From: Chloroflexi bacterium RBG_16_57_11 | GTDB lineage: Bacteria > Chloroflexota > Anaerolineae > Anaerolineales > UBA4823 | Assembly: GCA_001795165.1 (NCBI GenBank) | Contig: MGNS01000134.1 | Coordinates: 5,093 to 13,445 of the forward strand | Length of the DNA: 8,353 nt | Direction of reading: 5' to 3' | Shown: positions 1 to 6,342 of the stretch, piece after piece | How the letters are laid out: each line of letters begins with the position of its first letter | Position numbering within the stretch: position 1 is the first letter of the stretch | Made by a program: the position numbers and the translations under genes | Notes under the pieces: model-generated | Seen by the model: the letters and a program-made list of their open reading frames with translations, nothing else | What the model was told of the DNA's origin: nothing | Databases searched by the model: none

Positions 1-933
1 CACCACCGCCGTGTCCGAGCGTGAGACGTGGTCCAGGAACAATCTTCCCATTCCCGGCCAGCCGAAGATGCGCTCGGTAACGATCGCCCCACCAAGCAGG
101 AACGGCAGGTCGAGGGCAATGATAGTGACGATGGGCAAGGCAGCGTTTTTCAGCGCGTGGATATACACAATTTGATGGCGAGGCAGACCCTTGGCCTTGG
201 CAGTGCGCACGTAATCTTGCCCCATGGTTTCCAACATGGTGCTGCGAATATAGCGGCTGTATCCGGCGACGAAAGCGAATGAAAGGGTGGCCACTGGAAG
301 GATCATATGCCAGGCCACCTGCGCCGGGGTCTGGCCAACCTCCGGCTCGAACATGCCCACGGTGGGCAAGTAGGGCAACCCCCATTTTTTAAAATTCACC
401 GCGAAGATGTACATGGTCACCAGGGCGAAAAAGAACACTGGCATCGAGTAAAAAATGAAAGTGACCGCGGTGATGGTGTTATCTGTCGCCGTATACTGGT
501 GCAGCGCCGAGTAGATCCCGATTAGCAAAGCGGCGCTGATCACCACCGCTTCGGCGACCAGCATTAACAAGAGCGTGTTCGGCAGGCGCTCGCCGATCAC
601 CTCCGTTACGGGCTTTCGATTGACCAGAGAGACGCCAAAATCGCCGCGCAACACGCCTTTGCGCTTGCCGGGCGTCTCGGCGACGCCATCGCCATCCATA
701 TCGGTCTTAGTCCAATCATTGCCGACCAGCCAGTACAGGTATTGAACGGCGAGGGGTTTATCCAAACCGAGCTGGCGCGCCAGCCGCTCGCGGTCTTCCT
801 TGCGCGTGACTTTACGCCCCCCCATGGTCGCCAATGGGTCGCCCATCTTATCCATCAGAAAGAAGATGGTCATACTGATGATGAGCAGCAGAGGGATAGC
901 CTGCAACAACCGCCGGATGATATAGCGCGTCAT
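1..933 (-). CDS. Peptide ABC transporter permease, DppB/OppB family (3' end off the left edge)
   Basis: Inner-membrane permease subunit of a di-/oligopeptide ABC importer. The reading frame is open from ATG 933-931 to the window edge, giving 311 codons of a family usually about 310-350 long, so only the last part is missing. Seen: an N-terminal membrane anchor (about residues 9-27), the typical soluble stretch RQLGLDKP (52-59), LRGDFGVS (94-101), further hydrophobic spans, and the cytoplasmic EAA-type loop DYVRTAKAKGLP (240-251), which in this family contacts the ATPase. The near-terminal GWPGMGRLFLD is also diagnostic. A weak ribosome site (GGAAG) lies 6 nt before the ATG. Odd: about 20 extra residues with an Asp-rich loop (DMDGDG, 77-82) lie between the first anchor and LRGDFG, where most relatives are shorter. 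It lies downstream of the two binding-protein genes on the same strand and is probably cotranscribed with them. Transported substrate is not deducible. Confidence 0.93.
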   Translation of the reverse strand, partial: MTRYIIRRLLQAIPLLLIISMTIFFLMDKMGDPLATMGGRKVTRKEDRERLARQLGLDKPLAVQYLYWLVGNDWTKTDMDGDGVAETPGKRKGVLRGDFGVSLVNRKPVTEVIGERLPNTLLLMLVAEAVVISAALLIGIYSALHQYTATDNTITAVTFIFYSMPVFFFALVTMYIFAVNFKKWGLPYLPTVGMFEPEVGQTPAQVAWHMILPVATLSFAFVAGYSRYIRSTMLETMGQDYVRTAKAKGLPRHQIVYIHALKNAALPIVTIIALDLPFLLGGAIVTERIFGWPGMGRLFLDHVSRSDTAVV

Positions 934-950
934 GGCATACTTCCAGGACA

Positions 951-976
951 GGGTGCAGGCGAACTCGCCTGCACCC
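951..976 (-). promoter_or_regulatory. Intercistronic hairpin between binding-protein and permease genes
   Basis: Perfect 11-bp inverted repeat (GGGTGCAGGCG / CGCCTGCACCC) around a 4-nt loop, in the 63-bp gap between the binding-protein stop and the permease start. No T-run follows it in the direction of transcription, so it is not a classical intrinsic terminator. In binding-protein-dependent operons, such hairpins commonly protect the upstream mRNA or partly reduce readthrough, so that binding protein exceeds permease. That role is inferred here. Confidence 0.7.
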
Positions 977-996
977 CGTCTGTGTGGATCAGGGGA

Positions 997-2787
997 TTAT
1001 TGAGCCAGGTCCCACTCAGCTACATTGAAGAAAGGTGTGGCTCCGGAAATCTTGACGTTCAGCATCCGGTCACTGAAGCCAAACAGATCCGGGTCCCACC
1101 ACAACCCCAACCAGAGCACATTATCATAGATGTACTTCGTAATCTGGTGGAGCGTCGCTTGACGCTCGGTGGGGTCGACCTGGGTCTCTTGCAACGCGAA
1201 GAGCGCTTCTAGCTGTTCGTCGCACAGTCCGGTGGGGGAAACACCCGACGGGTTCTCATCCGAGGGGATTTCGGCGCAACGCCAGACCACCGTGTTAGGA
1301 TCAGGGAAGTCTGCTGAATCGGAGTATTCGCTGATGTCGATCACAAAGGTCGATGTCGGACCGCCATCGGCATAGCCAGCGAAGAAGATATCCGATTCAA
1401 AACTCTGCAGGTCGAGCGTAATGCCCACCTGGGCCAGATCCTGCTGGGCGACGGCCTGAGTATCCTGGCGGATTTCGCGAGTGGTTGTGCCGTACTTGAG
1501 CACCAGCTCGACGCCGTCTTTATCGCGCGTCCCGTCGCCATTGGTGTCGATCCAACCGGCTTCGTCCAGCAGCTGGTTGGCCTGATCGAGGTCGTAAGGC
1601 CATGGAGTGATGCTGGGATCGACCCATGGGCTGTTGTCCCAGTCAGTGGCGGCGACCCCGGTGCGGCCCAAAAGCAGGTCCTGGACCAGCTTTTCACGGT
1701 TGAAAGCCAGGGCGATAGCCTGGCGCACCTTCGGATCCTTCAACGCCGGGTGGCCTTTTTCGGCGTGCATGTTGAAATACCAGCCCTCATTGTATCCGGA
1801 GAAGGAGTTGAGGATGGTAATCCCGGCTTCTTCCAGCTGCGGAAGATCGGAGTAGGCGAAGAAGGTGCCTACGTCGCCATCACCAGCGATCAAAGCAGCG
1901 ATCTGCGAGGCGTCATCCGGCACAAAACGGAAGAACAGCTCATCCACCTTGGGGCGACCCAGCCAGAAGTTCTCGTTCGCTACGAAACGGGCAAAGCTGC
2001 CCGACTCCCATTCTTCGAACACAAACGGGCCGCAACCCACCGTGGGAGCTTTGTTCCAATCAGCAGTATCGATGGTGCCATCGGTGTCAAAGACCGGCTG
2101 CAGGATGTGGGCAGGTAAGACGCTGGTTCCACTGAGCCCGGCGAACAAGCGAGCCAGCCAGGGGGCATAGGCGTTTTGGAAAGTTACTGCCACCGTGCGC
2201 TCGTCCGGCGTTTCAAAAGTTTCGACCAGGTCAAAAGGAGCGCGCGAGGCTACTGCATTGCTATCGGCCATGGCCATATCGTAGGTGAACTTGAAGTCGG
2301 CAGAGGTGATCGGCGTGCCATCGGACCATACAATGTCATCGCGCAGCTTCATGGTAATCGTGCGGCCGTCTTCAGAAACACCGCCATTTTCTACGGATGG
2401 AATCTCGGTCACCAGGTTTGGTACCGCATTGTTTTGATCGTCAAACCACCAGGCCTGGCACGCATAGATCGGGTATGTGGCGGATACAAACCACATGTTG
2501 GAGTAGAGCGGGTTCAGGGTGTCGAACTCCTGCGTCCAGATCAGGGTGACGACCTTTTTCTCCGCCGGGGGCGGCGGCTCGGTTGGAGCAGGGGCTTCGG
2601 TTTCAACGGGGGCTTCCGTGGCGACGGGCGCTTCGGTCATCACAGGCGCTTCAGTTTCAACGGGGGCTTCTTCTGTGGCGGCGGGTGGCGCTTCAGGCGG
2701 CGTTGTGGGTTGGGCGCAACCGGCTAACGCCAGGCTGGCGATCACCACGGAGAAAAGCAAAAAGCGTAAAATTTGTCGGCTTGACAT
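997..2787 (-). CDS. Peptide ABC transporter substrate-binding lipoprotein, SBP_bac_5 family (second copy in operon)
   Basis: Extracytoplasmic peptide-binding protein, probably lipid-anchored, which delivers substrate to the neighbouring permease. The 596-residue product starts with a lipoprotein signal ending LALAGC (Cys24). A low-complexity Thr/Glu/Ala/Pro linker follows to about residue 75, then a full family-5 binding domain. Visible landmarks are EFDTLNPLY (about 87-95), DGTPITSADFKFTYD (156-170), VGCGPFVFEEW (250-260), HPALKDPKVRQAIALA (346-361), and an acidic loop DTNGDGTRDKDG (414-425) that resembles a calcium-loop consensus. The start is ATG 2787-2785, because GGAGGAG sits 6 nt before it. 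An in-frame TTG at 2802 would place that ribosome site inside the gene. The protein is clearly paralogous to the product of 3027-4766, with shared motifs throughout and the same C-terminal ending (EWDxAQ). The exact peptide specificity is unknown. Confidence 0.95.
   Translation of the reverse strand: MSSRQILRFLLFSVVIASLALAGCAQPTTPPEAPPAATEEAPVETEAPVMTEAPVATEAPVETEAPAPTEPPPPAEKKVVTLIWTQEFDTLNPLYSNMWFVSATYPIYACQAWWFDDQNNAVPNLVTEIPSVENGGVSEDGRTITMKLRDDIVWSDGTPITSADFKFTYDMAMADSNAVASRAPFDLVETFETPDERTVAVTFQNAYAPWLARLFAGLSGTSVLPAHILQPVFDTDGTIDTADWNKAPTVGCGPFVFEEWESGSFARFVANENFWLGRPKVDELFFRFVPDDASQIAALIAGDGDVGTFFAYSDLPQLEEAGITILNSFSGYNEGWYFNMHAEKGHPALKDPKVRQAIALAFNREKLVQDLLLGRTGVAATDWDNSPWVDPSITPWPYDLDQANQLLDEAGWIDTNGDGTRDKDGVELVLKYGTTTREIRQDTQAVAQQDLAQVGITLDLQSFESDIFFAGYADGGPTSTFVIDISEYSDSADFPDPNTVVWRCAEIPSDENPSGVSPTGLCDEQLEALFALQETQVDPTERQATLHQITKYIYDNVLWLGLWWDPDLFGFSDRMLNVKISGATPFFNVAEWDLAQ
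2581..2670 (-). repeat. Five 18-bp tandem units encoding the EAPVxT linker
   Basis: Five consecutive imperfect 18-nt units encode EAPVET, EAPVMT, EAPVAT, EAPVET and EAPAPT in the linker between lipidated cysteine and binding domain. Units differ mostly at the third, variable pair of codons. The array is in frame, so copy-number change would alter linker length without breaking the gene. A spacer holding the domain away from the membrane is the likely role. Confidence 0.85.
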
Positions 2788-2793
2788 AATATT

Positions 2794-2800
2794 CTCCTCC
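2794..2800 (-). promoter_or_regulatory. Ribosome binding site that fixes the start of the second binding-protein gene
   Basis: GGAGGAG on the minus strand, 6 nt before ATG 2787-2785. It excludes the longer TTG start at 2802, whose reading would run through this site. Confidence 0.85.
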
Positions 2801-2843
2801 AAAGGTTTATAGCATTTATCGGTTTGTCTCGTTTTCTCACCAG

Positions 2844-2890
2844 GGCTGCTTCGAACACGCGGCCTAATCTACGCCGGTCGGCGAGCAGCC
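2844..2890 (-). other. Nested inverted repeats in the leader
   Basis: Outer arms GGCTGCT and AGCAGCC (7 bp, 2890-2884 with 2850-2844) enclose an inner hairpin CGCC-GACC-GGCG (2883-2872). No T-run follows, so a terminator is unlikely. It could be a structured 5' leader element of the downstream binding-protein mRNA. No covariation evidence is available. Confidence 0.4.
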
Positions 2891-3026
2891 GATTGTTGTG
2901 ATGAACCCTTGTTTATGTCTGTGTCGTGTCACCTCCTGTAAGATTTGTTCAACAGAAGCAGATACATTGATATTACTCCGAAGGTTGGCTGGTTGGTTTA
3001 ATTATTATAATATAAATCGAATTAGG

Positions 3027-4766
3027 TTATTGAGCGATGTCCCATTCGTAGATATTATAGAAGGGTGTGATCCCTGAAAGACTGACGTTCTGCAGCCGTG
3101 GTGAGGCCACCCAACGATCCGGATCGTTCCACAGGCCGACAAAATAGGCCCGATCGAAGACCAGCTTGCTGATTTTTTGCAGGGTCTGCTGGCGCTGCTG
3201 GAAGTCGATCTGACCGGCTTGTTGCTGGAGAAGCTGGTCCAACTCTTCATCGCACAGCCACGACCAGTTTTCGCCGATTTCATCGACACTGGGGATTTGT
3301 GAGCACAGAAAATCGTTGGTGCTGGGGTCAGGGTAGTTTTTGGTGCGCGGGGCGTATTGGAAGATGTCGAGCTGGCCTGTGGCGGCAGGACCTGCTTCAT
3401 TGTATCCCTGAAAAAAAGTGCCGGAGTCGTAATTGGAAGGATCGAGCTTGATCCCTACCTCGGCCAGCTGCGCCTGGGCGCGTTGCTGCACTGCCTGTCG
3501 TAGCTCGTTGGTGGTCGTGCCATAAGTCAACACCAGCTCGACGCCGTCTTTATCGCGCGATCCATTGCCGTTGCTGTCCACCCATCCGGCTTGGTCGAGT
3601 AGCTCTTTGGCTTTGGCCGGGTCGTAAGGCCAGGGTTGTACGCTGGGATCGAGATAGGGGGTGTTGTCCCAATAGCTGGCAGCCGGCTGCGAGCCACCGC
3701 CCATCAGGTCCCGGATGATGCCTTCCCGGTCTACTGACATGGCGATCGCCTGGCGCACGCGCTCATCCAGCAATGCGGGGTGGCCGTTGGTCGGGTCCTG
3801 GAAGAAGAACCAGCCTTCGTTGTAGCCGGAATTGATCGGCAGGATTTGCGCGCCAGCGGCTTGCAATTCTGGCATATACAAGGCAGAGTTGATCAGGAAG
3901 ACCGAAAGGTCGGCTTCACCGCTCTTCAGCGCGGCGACCTTGGCAGAGTCATCGGCGACGAAGCGCACCTGGATCTCGTCCAGCTTTGGGCGGCCCAGCC
4001 AGTAGTTCGGATTGGCGGTGAAGCTGGCAGATTGGCCGCGCTCCCAGCTATTGAAAACATAGGGACCGCATCCAACTGTAGGTGCGGTGTTCCATTCTGC
4101 GTTCTGGATCGTGCCGGCTGACTCGAAAACCGGTTGCAGGATGTGGGCAGGCAGCAAGCTCTGCCACAGCGCGCTGAGCCAGGCGGCAAGGGGCTGTTTG
4201 AAGGTTACTACGACGGTGCGCTCATCCGGTGCGGTCACGCTTTCCACCTGGTCATAAGGGGAGACGACTGTCACCCCATTGCTGGGATCAACGATCATCT
4301 GGTAGGTGAAGACGAAGTCCTGGGCGGTGATCGGCTGCCCGTCCGACCAGGTGATGTCGTCGCGCAGCTTCAGGGTGATCACCCGGCCGTCCTGGGTGAT
4401 GCCGCCATTCTCCAACGAGGGCAGCTCTTGCACCAACACCGGCAATGGATTGTTCTGGTCATCAAAATTCCACGGCCGGCAATTCCAGATTGTTTGGGAG
4501 TAAATGGATGAAAGTGCCTGGGCGTAGAGCGGGTTCAACGTATCGAAATCTTGCACATAAGCGATGGTAGCGATTTTCGGTGCACCCGAGACAGTGGGCT
4601 GTTCGGGGGCTGCAGTAGACTGCTCGGGCGGCGGCTGGGGCTGGGTGGGCACAATGACAGGCGCCTGGGTTTCGCTGGGGGGAGGGGTATTCTTATCGCC
4701 GCCACTACACGCCACCAGGGCGGTGATTAGGAACAAGGCCAGGATCAGACAGGATCGGCGAACCAT
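3027..4766 (-). CDS. Peptide ABC transporter substrate-binding lipoprotein, SBP_bac_5 family (first copy in operon)
   Basis: 579-residue peptide-binding lipoprotein. The signal peptide (two Arg, then a hydrophobic run) ends in ALVAC with lipidated Cys20. A Pro/Gln/Thr-rich linker reaches about residue 62 and is shorter and different in sequence from that of its paralog. Domain landmarks are DFDTLNPLY (73-81), DGQPITAQDFVFTY (142-155), VGCGPYVFNSWERG (231-244), HPALLDERVRQAIAMS (329-344), DSNGNGSRDKDG (397-408) and the C-terminus YEWDIAQ. The start ATG 4766-4764 has GGAAGGAG 6 nt upstream. It is first in the minus-strand operon, with the paralogous gene and permease following. Two diverged binding proteins in front of one permease suggest that each captures different peptides for a shared channel. 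Alternatively, this one may belong to a separate unit, because the 239-bp gap after it may carry a new promoter. Confidence 0.95.
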   Translation of the reverse strand: MVRRSCLILALFLITALVACSGGDKNTPPPSETQAPVIVPTQPQPPPEQSTAAPEQPTVSGAPKIATIAYVQDFDTLNPLYAQALSSIYSQTIWNCRPWNFDDQNNPLPVLVQELPSLENGGITQDGRVITLKLRDDITWSDGQPITAQDFVFTYQMIVDPSNGVTVVSPYDQVESVTAPDERTVVVTFKQPLAAWLSALWQSLLPAHILQPVFESAGTIQNAEWNTAPTVGCGPYVFNSWERGQSASFTANPNYWLGRPKLDEIQVRFVADDSAKVAALKSGEADLSVFLINSALYMPELQAAGAQILPINSGYNEGWFFFQDPTNGHPALLDERVRQAIAMSVDREGIIRDLMGGGSQPAASYWDNTPYLDPSVQPWPYDPAKAKELLDQAGWVDSNGNGSRDKDGVELVLTYGTTTNELRQAVQQRAQAQLAEVGIKLDPSNYDSGTFFQGYNEAGPAATGQLDIFQYAPRTKNYPDPSTNDFLCSQIPSVDEIGENWSWLCDEELDQLLQQQAGQIDFQQRQQTLQKISKLVFDRAYFVGLWNDPDRWVASPRLQNVSLSGITPFYNIYEWDIAQ

Positions 4767-4888
4767 GAAATTCTCCTTCCAATGTATAATACCAGCGCGC
4801 TTTGGCTAACACGCCAGTACGCAGTCGAAAATCACTACGGCTGTGGATCAGCCTCGTTATTATAAACCATCTACTTGTTCTTTCGTCT
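4767..4888. promoter_or_regulatory. Divergent intergenic region between the peptide operon and azlCD
   Basis: Both transcription units start outward from this 122-bp stretch. An AT-rich core at 4857-4866 reads TATAAT on the minus strand (4864-4859) and TATAAA on the plus strand (4861-4866), so it may serve both directions. Neither has a good -35 hexamer. Just before it on the plus strand is a short dyad, GGCTG-TGGAT-CAGCC (4839-4853), that could be an operator. A second TATAAT-like block (4785-4790, plus) lies too close to the binding-protein ribosome site to be that gene's -10. Confidence 0.35.
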
Positions 4889-5698
4889 ATGTCAGCCCGC
4901 TTCATGTCTGTTTCTCCGCGTTTTGTTGAATTCCGCTCCGGCGTACAGGCCGAATTGCCCATCTTGCTTGGGGTGGCGCCCTTCGGGATGATCTATGGTG
5001 TCCTGGCGCTCCAGGCGGGCATCCCGCCCGTTGAGGCCCAGGCGATGTCTGCGGTGGTGTTTGGCGGGTCGTCGCAGATCGTGCTGACCCAGCTGGTGAA
5101 TATCGGCGCCCCAGCCGTGGTGATGATCCTGACTGTGACGGTAATCAACCTGCGACACGCCCTGTACAGCGCCTCGGTGGCGCCCTACGTACAGCACCTG
5201 CGCCCGGCCTGGAAGCTGCTGCTCAGCTACCTGCTCACCGACGAGGCATATATCGTTACCATCTTGCATTATGAACAGACGGAGCCGGGTGCAAAAGGAC
5301 GCCGAGCTGCGGCAGTTCGGCAAGCGGCTGAAGACCAGCGGGAGGCGGGAGCACAAGCTGTTGACCCAACACCTGTCCAGGAAACGGATCAGCGCCACTG
5401 GTTCTATCTGGGGGCCGGTCTTGCGTTGTGGACCTGCTGGCAGCTCAGCACAGCCCTGGGTATCTTCCTGGGGGCAGCCGTCCCCAGCTCATGGGGGCTG
5501 GAGTTCACTCTGCCGCTCACCTTTATCGCCCTGGTTGTGCCGAACCTGAACAGCCGGGCGACGGTGGGCGCGGCTTTGACGGCTGGGCTGATCGCAGTGA
5601 TGGTGTATAGCCTGCCTTATAAGCTCGGTCTGATCGTTGCGGCCTTGATCGGTGTGCTGGCAGGGCTGGCTCTGGACTGGATGGAGGCTCGGCGATGA
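4889..5698 (+). CDS. azlC: AzlC-family branched-chain amino-acid exporter, large subunit
   Basis: Integral membrane protein of the AzlC/YgaZ family, which with the small AzlD/YgaH subunit exports branched-chain amino acids or analogues. Visible hallmarks are LPILLGVAPFGMIYGVLA near the N-terminus, VFGGSSQ (57-63), NLRHALYSAS (87-96), the conserved TDEAY (117-121), and C-terminal hydrophobic spans ending WMEARR. The start is uncertain. ATG 4889 gives 269 residues and ATG 4904 gives 264, and neither has a clear ribosome site. A TTG at 4802 would add a non-conserved stretch through the likely promoter and was rejected. Relatives are about 230-255 long. The excess comes from a hydrophilic Ala/Gln/Glu/Arg-rich insertion (about residues 131-168) between TDEAY...HYEQ and RHWFYLG. 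The stop overlaps the azlD start. Confidence 0.92.
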   Translation: MSARFMSVSPRFVEFRSGVQAELPILLGVAPFGMIYGVLALQAGIPPVEAQAMSAVVFGGSSQIVLTQLVNIGAPAVVMILTVTVINLRHALYSASVAPYVQHLRPAWKLLLSYLLTDEAYIVTILHYEQTEPGAKGRRAAAVRQAAEDQREAGAQAVDPTPVQETDQRHWFYLGAGLALWTCWQLSTALGIFLGAAVPSSWGLEFTLPLTFIALVVPNLNSRATVGAALTAGLIAVMVYSLPYKLGLIVAALIGVLAGLALDWMEARR

Positions 5699-6015
5699 GC
5701 TTCTGGTGGGTAATGATCATCGCGGGGTTGGCGACTTTTGCTATTCGGGCGACCTTCATCCTATTGATCGGCCAGCGCGAAATCCCACCACTGCTGCGCC
5801 GCGCCTTGTACTTCATCCCTCCGGCGGTGCTGACCGCCATTATCCTGCCCGAGCTGGTGCTGCCGAGAGGCCAGCTGAATCTTTCACTGACGAACCCTAA
5901 TTTGCTGGCCGGGATCGTTGCGGTGCTGGTCGCCTGGCGGACGCGTAGTGTGTTGTTGACGATCCTGGTGGGTATGGCGGTCTTCTGGGCGGCGCGAATG
6001 GTAATTGGCAGTTAG
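5695..6015 (+). CDS. azlD: AzlD-family branched-chain amino-acid exporter, small subunit
   Basis: 106-residue, strongly hydrophobic protein of the AzlD family, the small partner subunit of AzlC in amino-acid export. The N-terminal helix contains the family pattern ATFAIRATFILL. LLRRALYFIPPAVLTAIILPEL follows at about residues 37-58, and two more hydrophobic segments make up the rest. The length is normal for the family (about 100-110). Its ATG overlaps the azlC TGA as ATGA, so translation is very probably coupled and the two subunits are made together. No intrinsic terminator with a T-run is visible after the TAG. Confidence 0.92.
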   Translation: MSFWWVMIIAGLATFAIRATFILLIGQREIPPLLRRALYFIPPAVLTAIILPELVLPRGQLNLSLTNPNLLAGIVAVLVAWRTRSVLLTILVGMAVFWAARMVIGS

Positions 6016-6078
6016 CAATGTGCGACTGGTCTTTGTCAAGCCAGGATGGGTGAATCGAGATTATAATCCCCATTGGGT

Positions 6079-6189
6079 CGGGCTGCCGTCGCCCGGTGCG
6101 GCTACCGTAACAGGAACATCCCCGACAACTACAACAACAACATCGGGTTTCGGATGGCGGCTTCCATAGCTGATCCTGATCGCCGGTAA
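6079..6189 (+). other. AAC-rich FGE/C-type-lectin C-terminus fragment: candidate DGR template repeat (or gene relic)
   Basis: Read from 6079 to the TAA at 6187-6189, this stretch encodes RAAVARCGYRNRN-IPDNYNNNIGFR-MAASIADPDRR. That is the extreme C-terminus of an FGE-sulfatase (SUMF1, C-type-lectin fold) domain: R-C-x-Y-R, then a variable stretch, then IGFR. None of the rest of the domain is present. The frame has a stop at 6064-6066 and no start or ribosome site. Within 6106-6144 there are six AAC codons, and 17 of 39 bases are A against 4 T. AAC-rich detached copies of exactly this domain end are the hallmark of DGR template repeats, whose adenines are mutagenised when copied into a target gene. 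IGFR lies where the invariant 3' end of template and variable region usually falls. Alternatively it is the tail of a decayed FGE-domain gene. No reverse transcriptase or Avd gene is visible. An A-rich stretch just upstream (6053-6067) is in a different frame and may or may not belong. Confidence 0.6.
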
Positions 6190-6192
6190 AGC

Positions 6193-6212
6193 CTGGCCTC
6201 CACGGAGGCCGG
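6193..6212 (+). other. GC hairpin with 4-nt loop downstream of the template-like fragment
   Basis: GGCCTC-CACG-GAGGCC, a 6-bp stem that extends to 8 pairs with one T-G wobble. It starts 4 nt after the TAA of the fragment at 6079-6189. No T-run follows. It might end the azlCD or template transcript weakly. In the Bordetella phage DGR, a short-loop hairpin of similar size sits just downstream of the variable region and promotes retrohoming. Whether that comparison applies here is speculative. Confidence 0.45.
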
Positions 6213-6285
6213 TCGGTGCGCCCAACAGCCAGCCCAGCCCGATCCAGGTCGCGACTGCTATTGGCAGCCGGCCAAATATCGAAGC

Positions 6286-6323
6286 GCCCCTGCGTCCTGC
6301 CGGTGAAGGCGCGCCGCAGGGGC
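6286..6323 (+). promoter_or_regulatory. Stem-loop directly before the NACHT gene ribosome site
   Basis: Perfect 9-bp inverted repeat GCCCCTGCG / CGCAGGGGC with a 20-nt loop that contains a small GCC/GGC inner pairing. It ends 7 nt before the ribosome site GGGAGGTGG (6331-6339). In an mRNA leader it could control access to that site or set the transcript end of the upstream unit. No T-run follows. The rest of 6213-6342 shows no gene and no other clear signal. Confidence 0.5.
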
Positions 6324-6342
6324 ATATTCAGGGAGGTGGTTT

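Larger units (their letters stand above)
2788..3026 (-). promoter_or_regulatory. 239-bp leader between the two binding-protein genes, with probable promoter and structured RNA
   Basis: This non-coding stretch separates two genes on the same strand and is too long for simple cotranscription spacing. At its upstream end lies an AT-rich block with a perfect TATAAT (3009-3004, minus strand). No convincing -35 hexamer is visible 16-18 nt before it. Further down, AGGAGGT (2937-2931) matches the 16S anti-Shine-Dalgarno well but has no start codon at usable distance. Next comes a GC-rich dyad (2844-2890), then the real ribosome site. Most likely the second binding-protein gene has its own promoter and a leader of about 200 nt. 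No known riboswitch class was recognised. Confidence 0.4.

Noticed and set aside
2176..2727. Plus-strand 183-codon frame opposite the second binding-protein gene
   Set aside because: Antisense shadow; its Gly/Arg/Phe-rich repeats are only the complement of the EAPVxT repeat array.
2788..2802. Five-residue N-terminal extension of the second binding protein from TTG 2802
   Set aside because: The extension would translate through the strong ribosome site GGAGGAG; ATG 2787 is correctly spaced from it and leaves a normal lipoprotein signal.
4802..4888. Longer azlC start at TTG 4802
   Set aside because: No ribosome site, non-conserved residues, and the stretch runs through the AT-rich divergent promoter region.
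6033..6067. TTGTCA (6033-6038) and TATAAT (6062-6067) as a promoter for the NACHT gene
   Set aside because: The spacer is 23 nt, well outside the usual 16-18, and the TATAAT lies in an A-rich stretch that may belong to the template-like fragment.
6047..6078. WVNRDYNPHWV reading as the upstream half of the FGE fragment joined by a frameshift
   Set aside because: It is in another frame, and its distance from the RC-x-YR motif is longer than expected in the family; kept only as a possible A-rich extension.
6120..6150. ACA-rich microsatellite or CRISPR-like repeat
   Set aside because: Too short and not spaced as repeats and spacers; the AAC run is explained by the codon pattern of the FGE-like fragment.
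5897..6325. Minus-strand open frame across azlD and the following gap
   Set aside because: Low-complexity Arg/Pro/Cys-rich translation antisense to azlD and to the FGE-like fragment, with no family resemblance.
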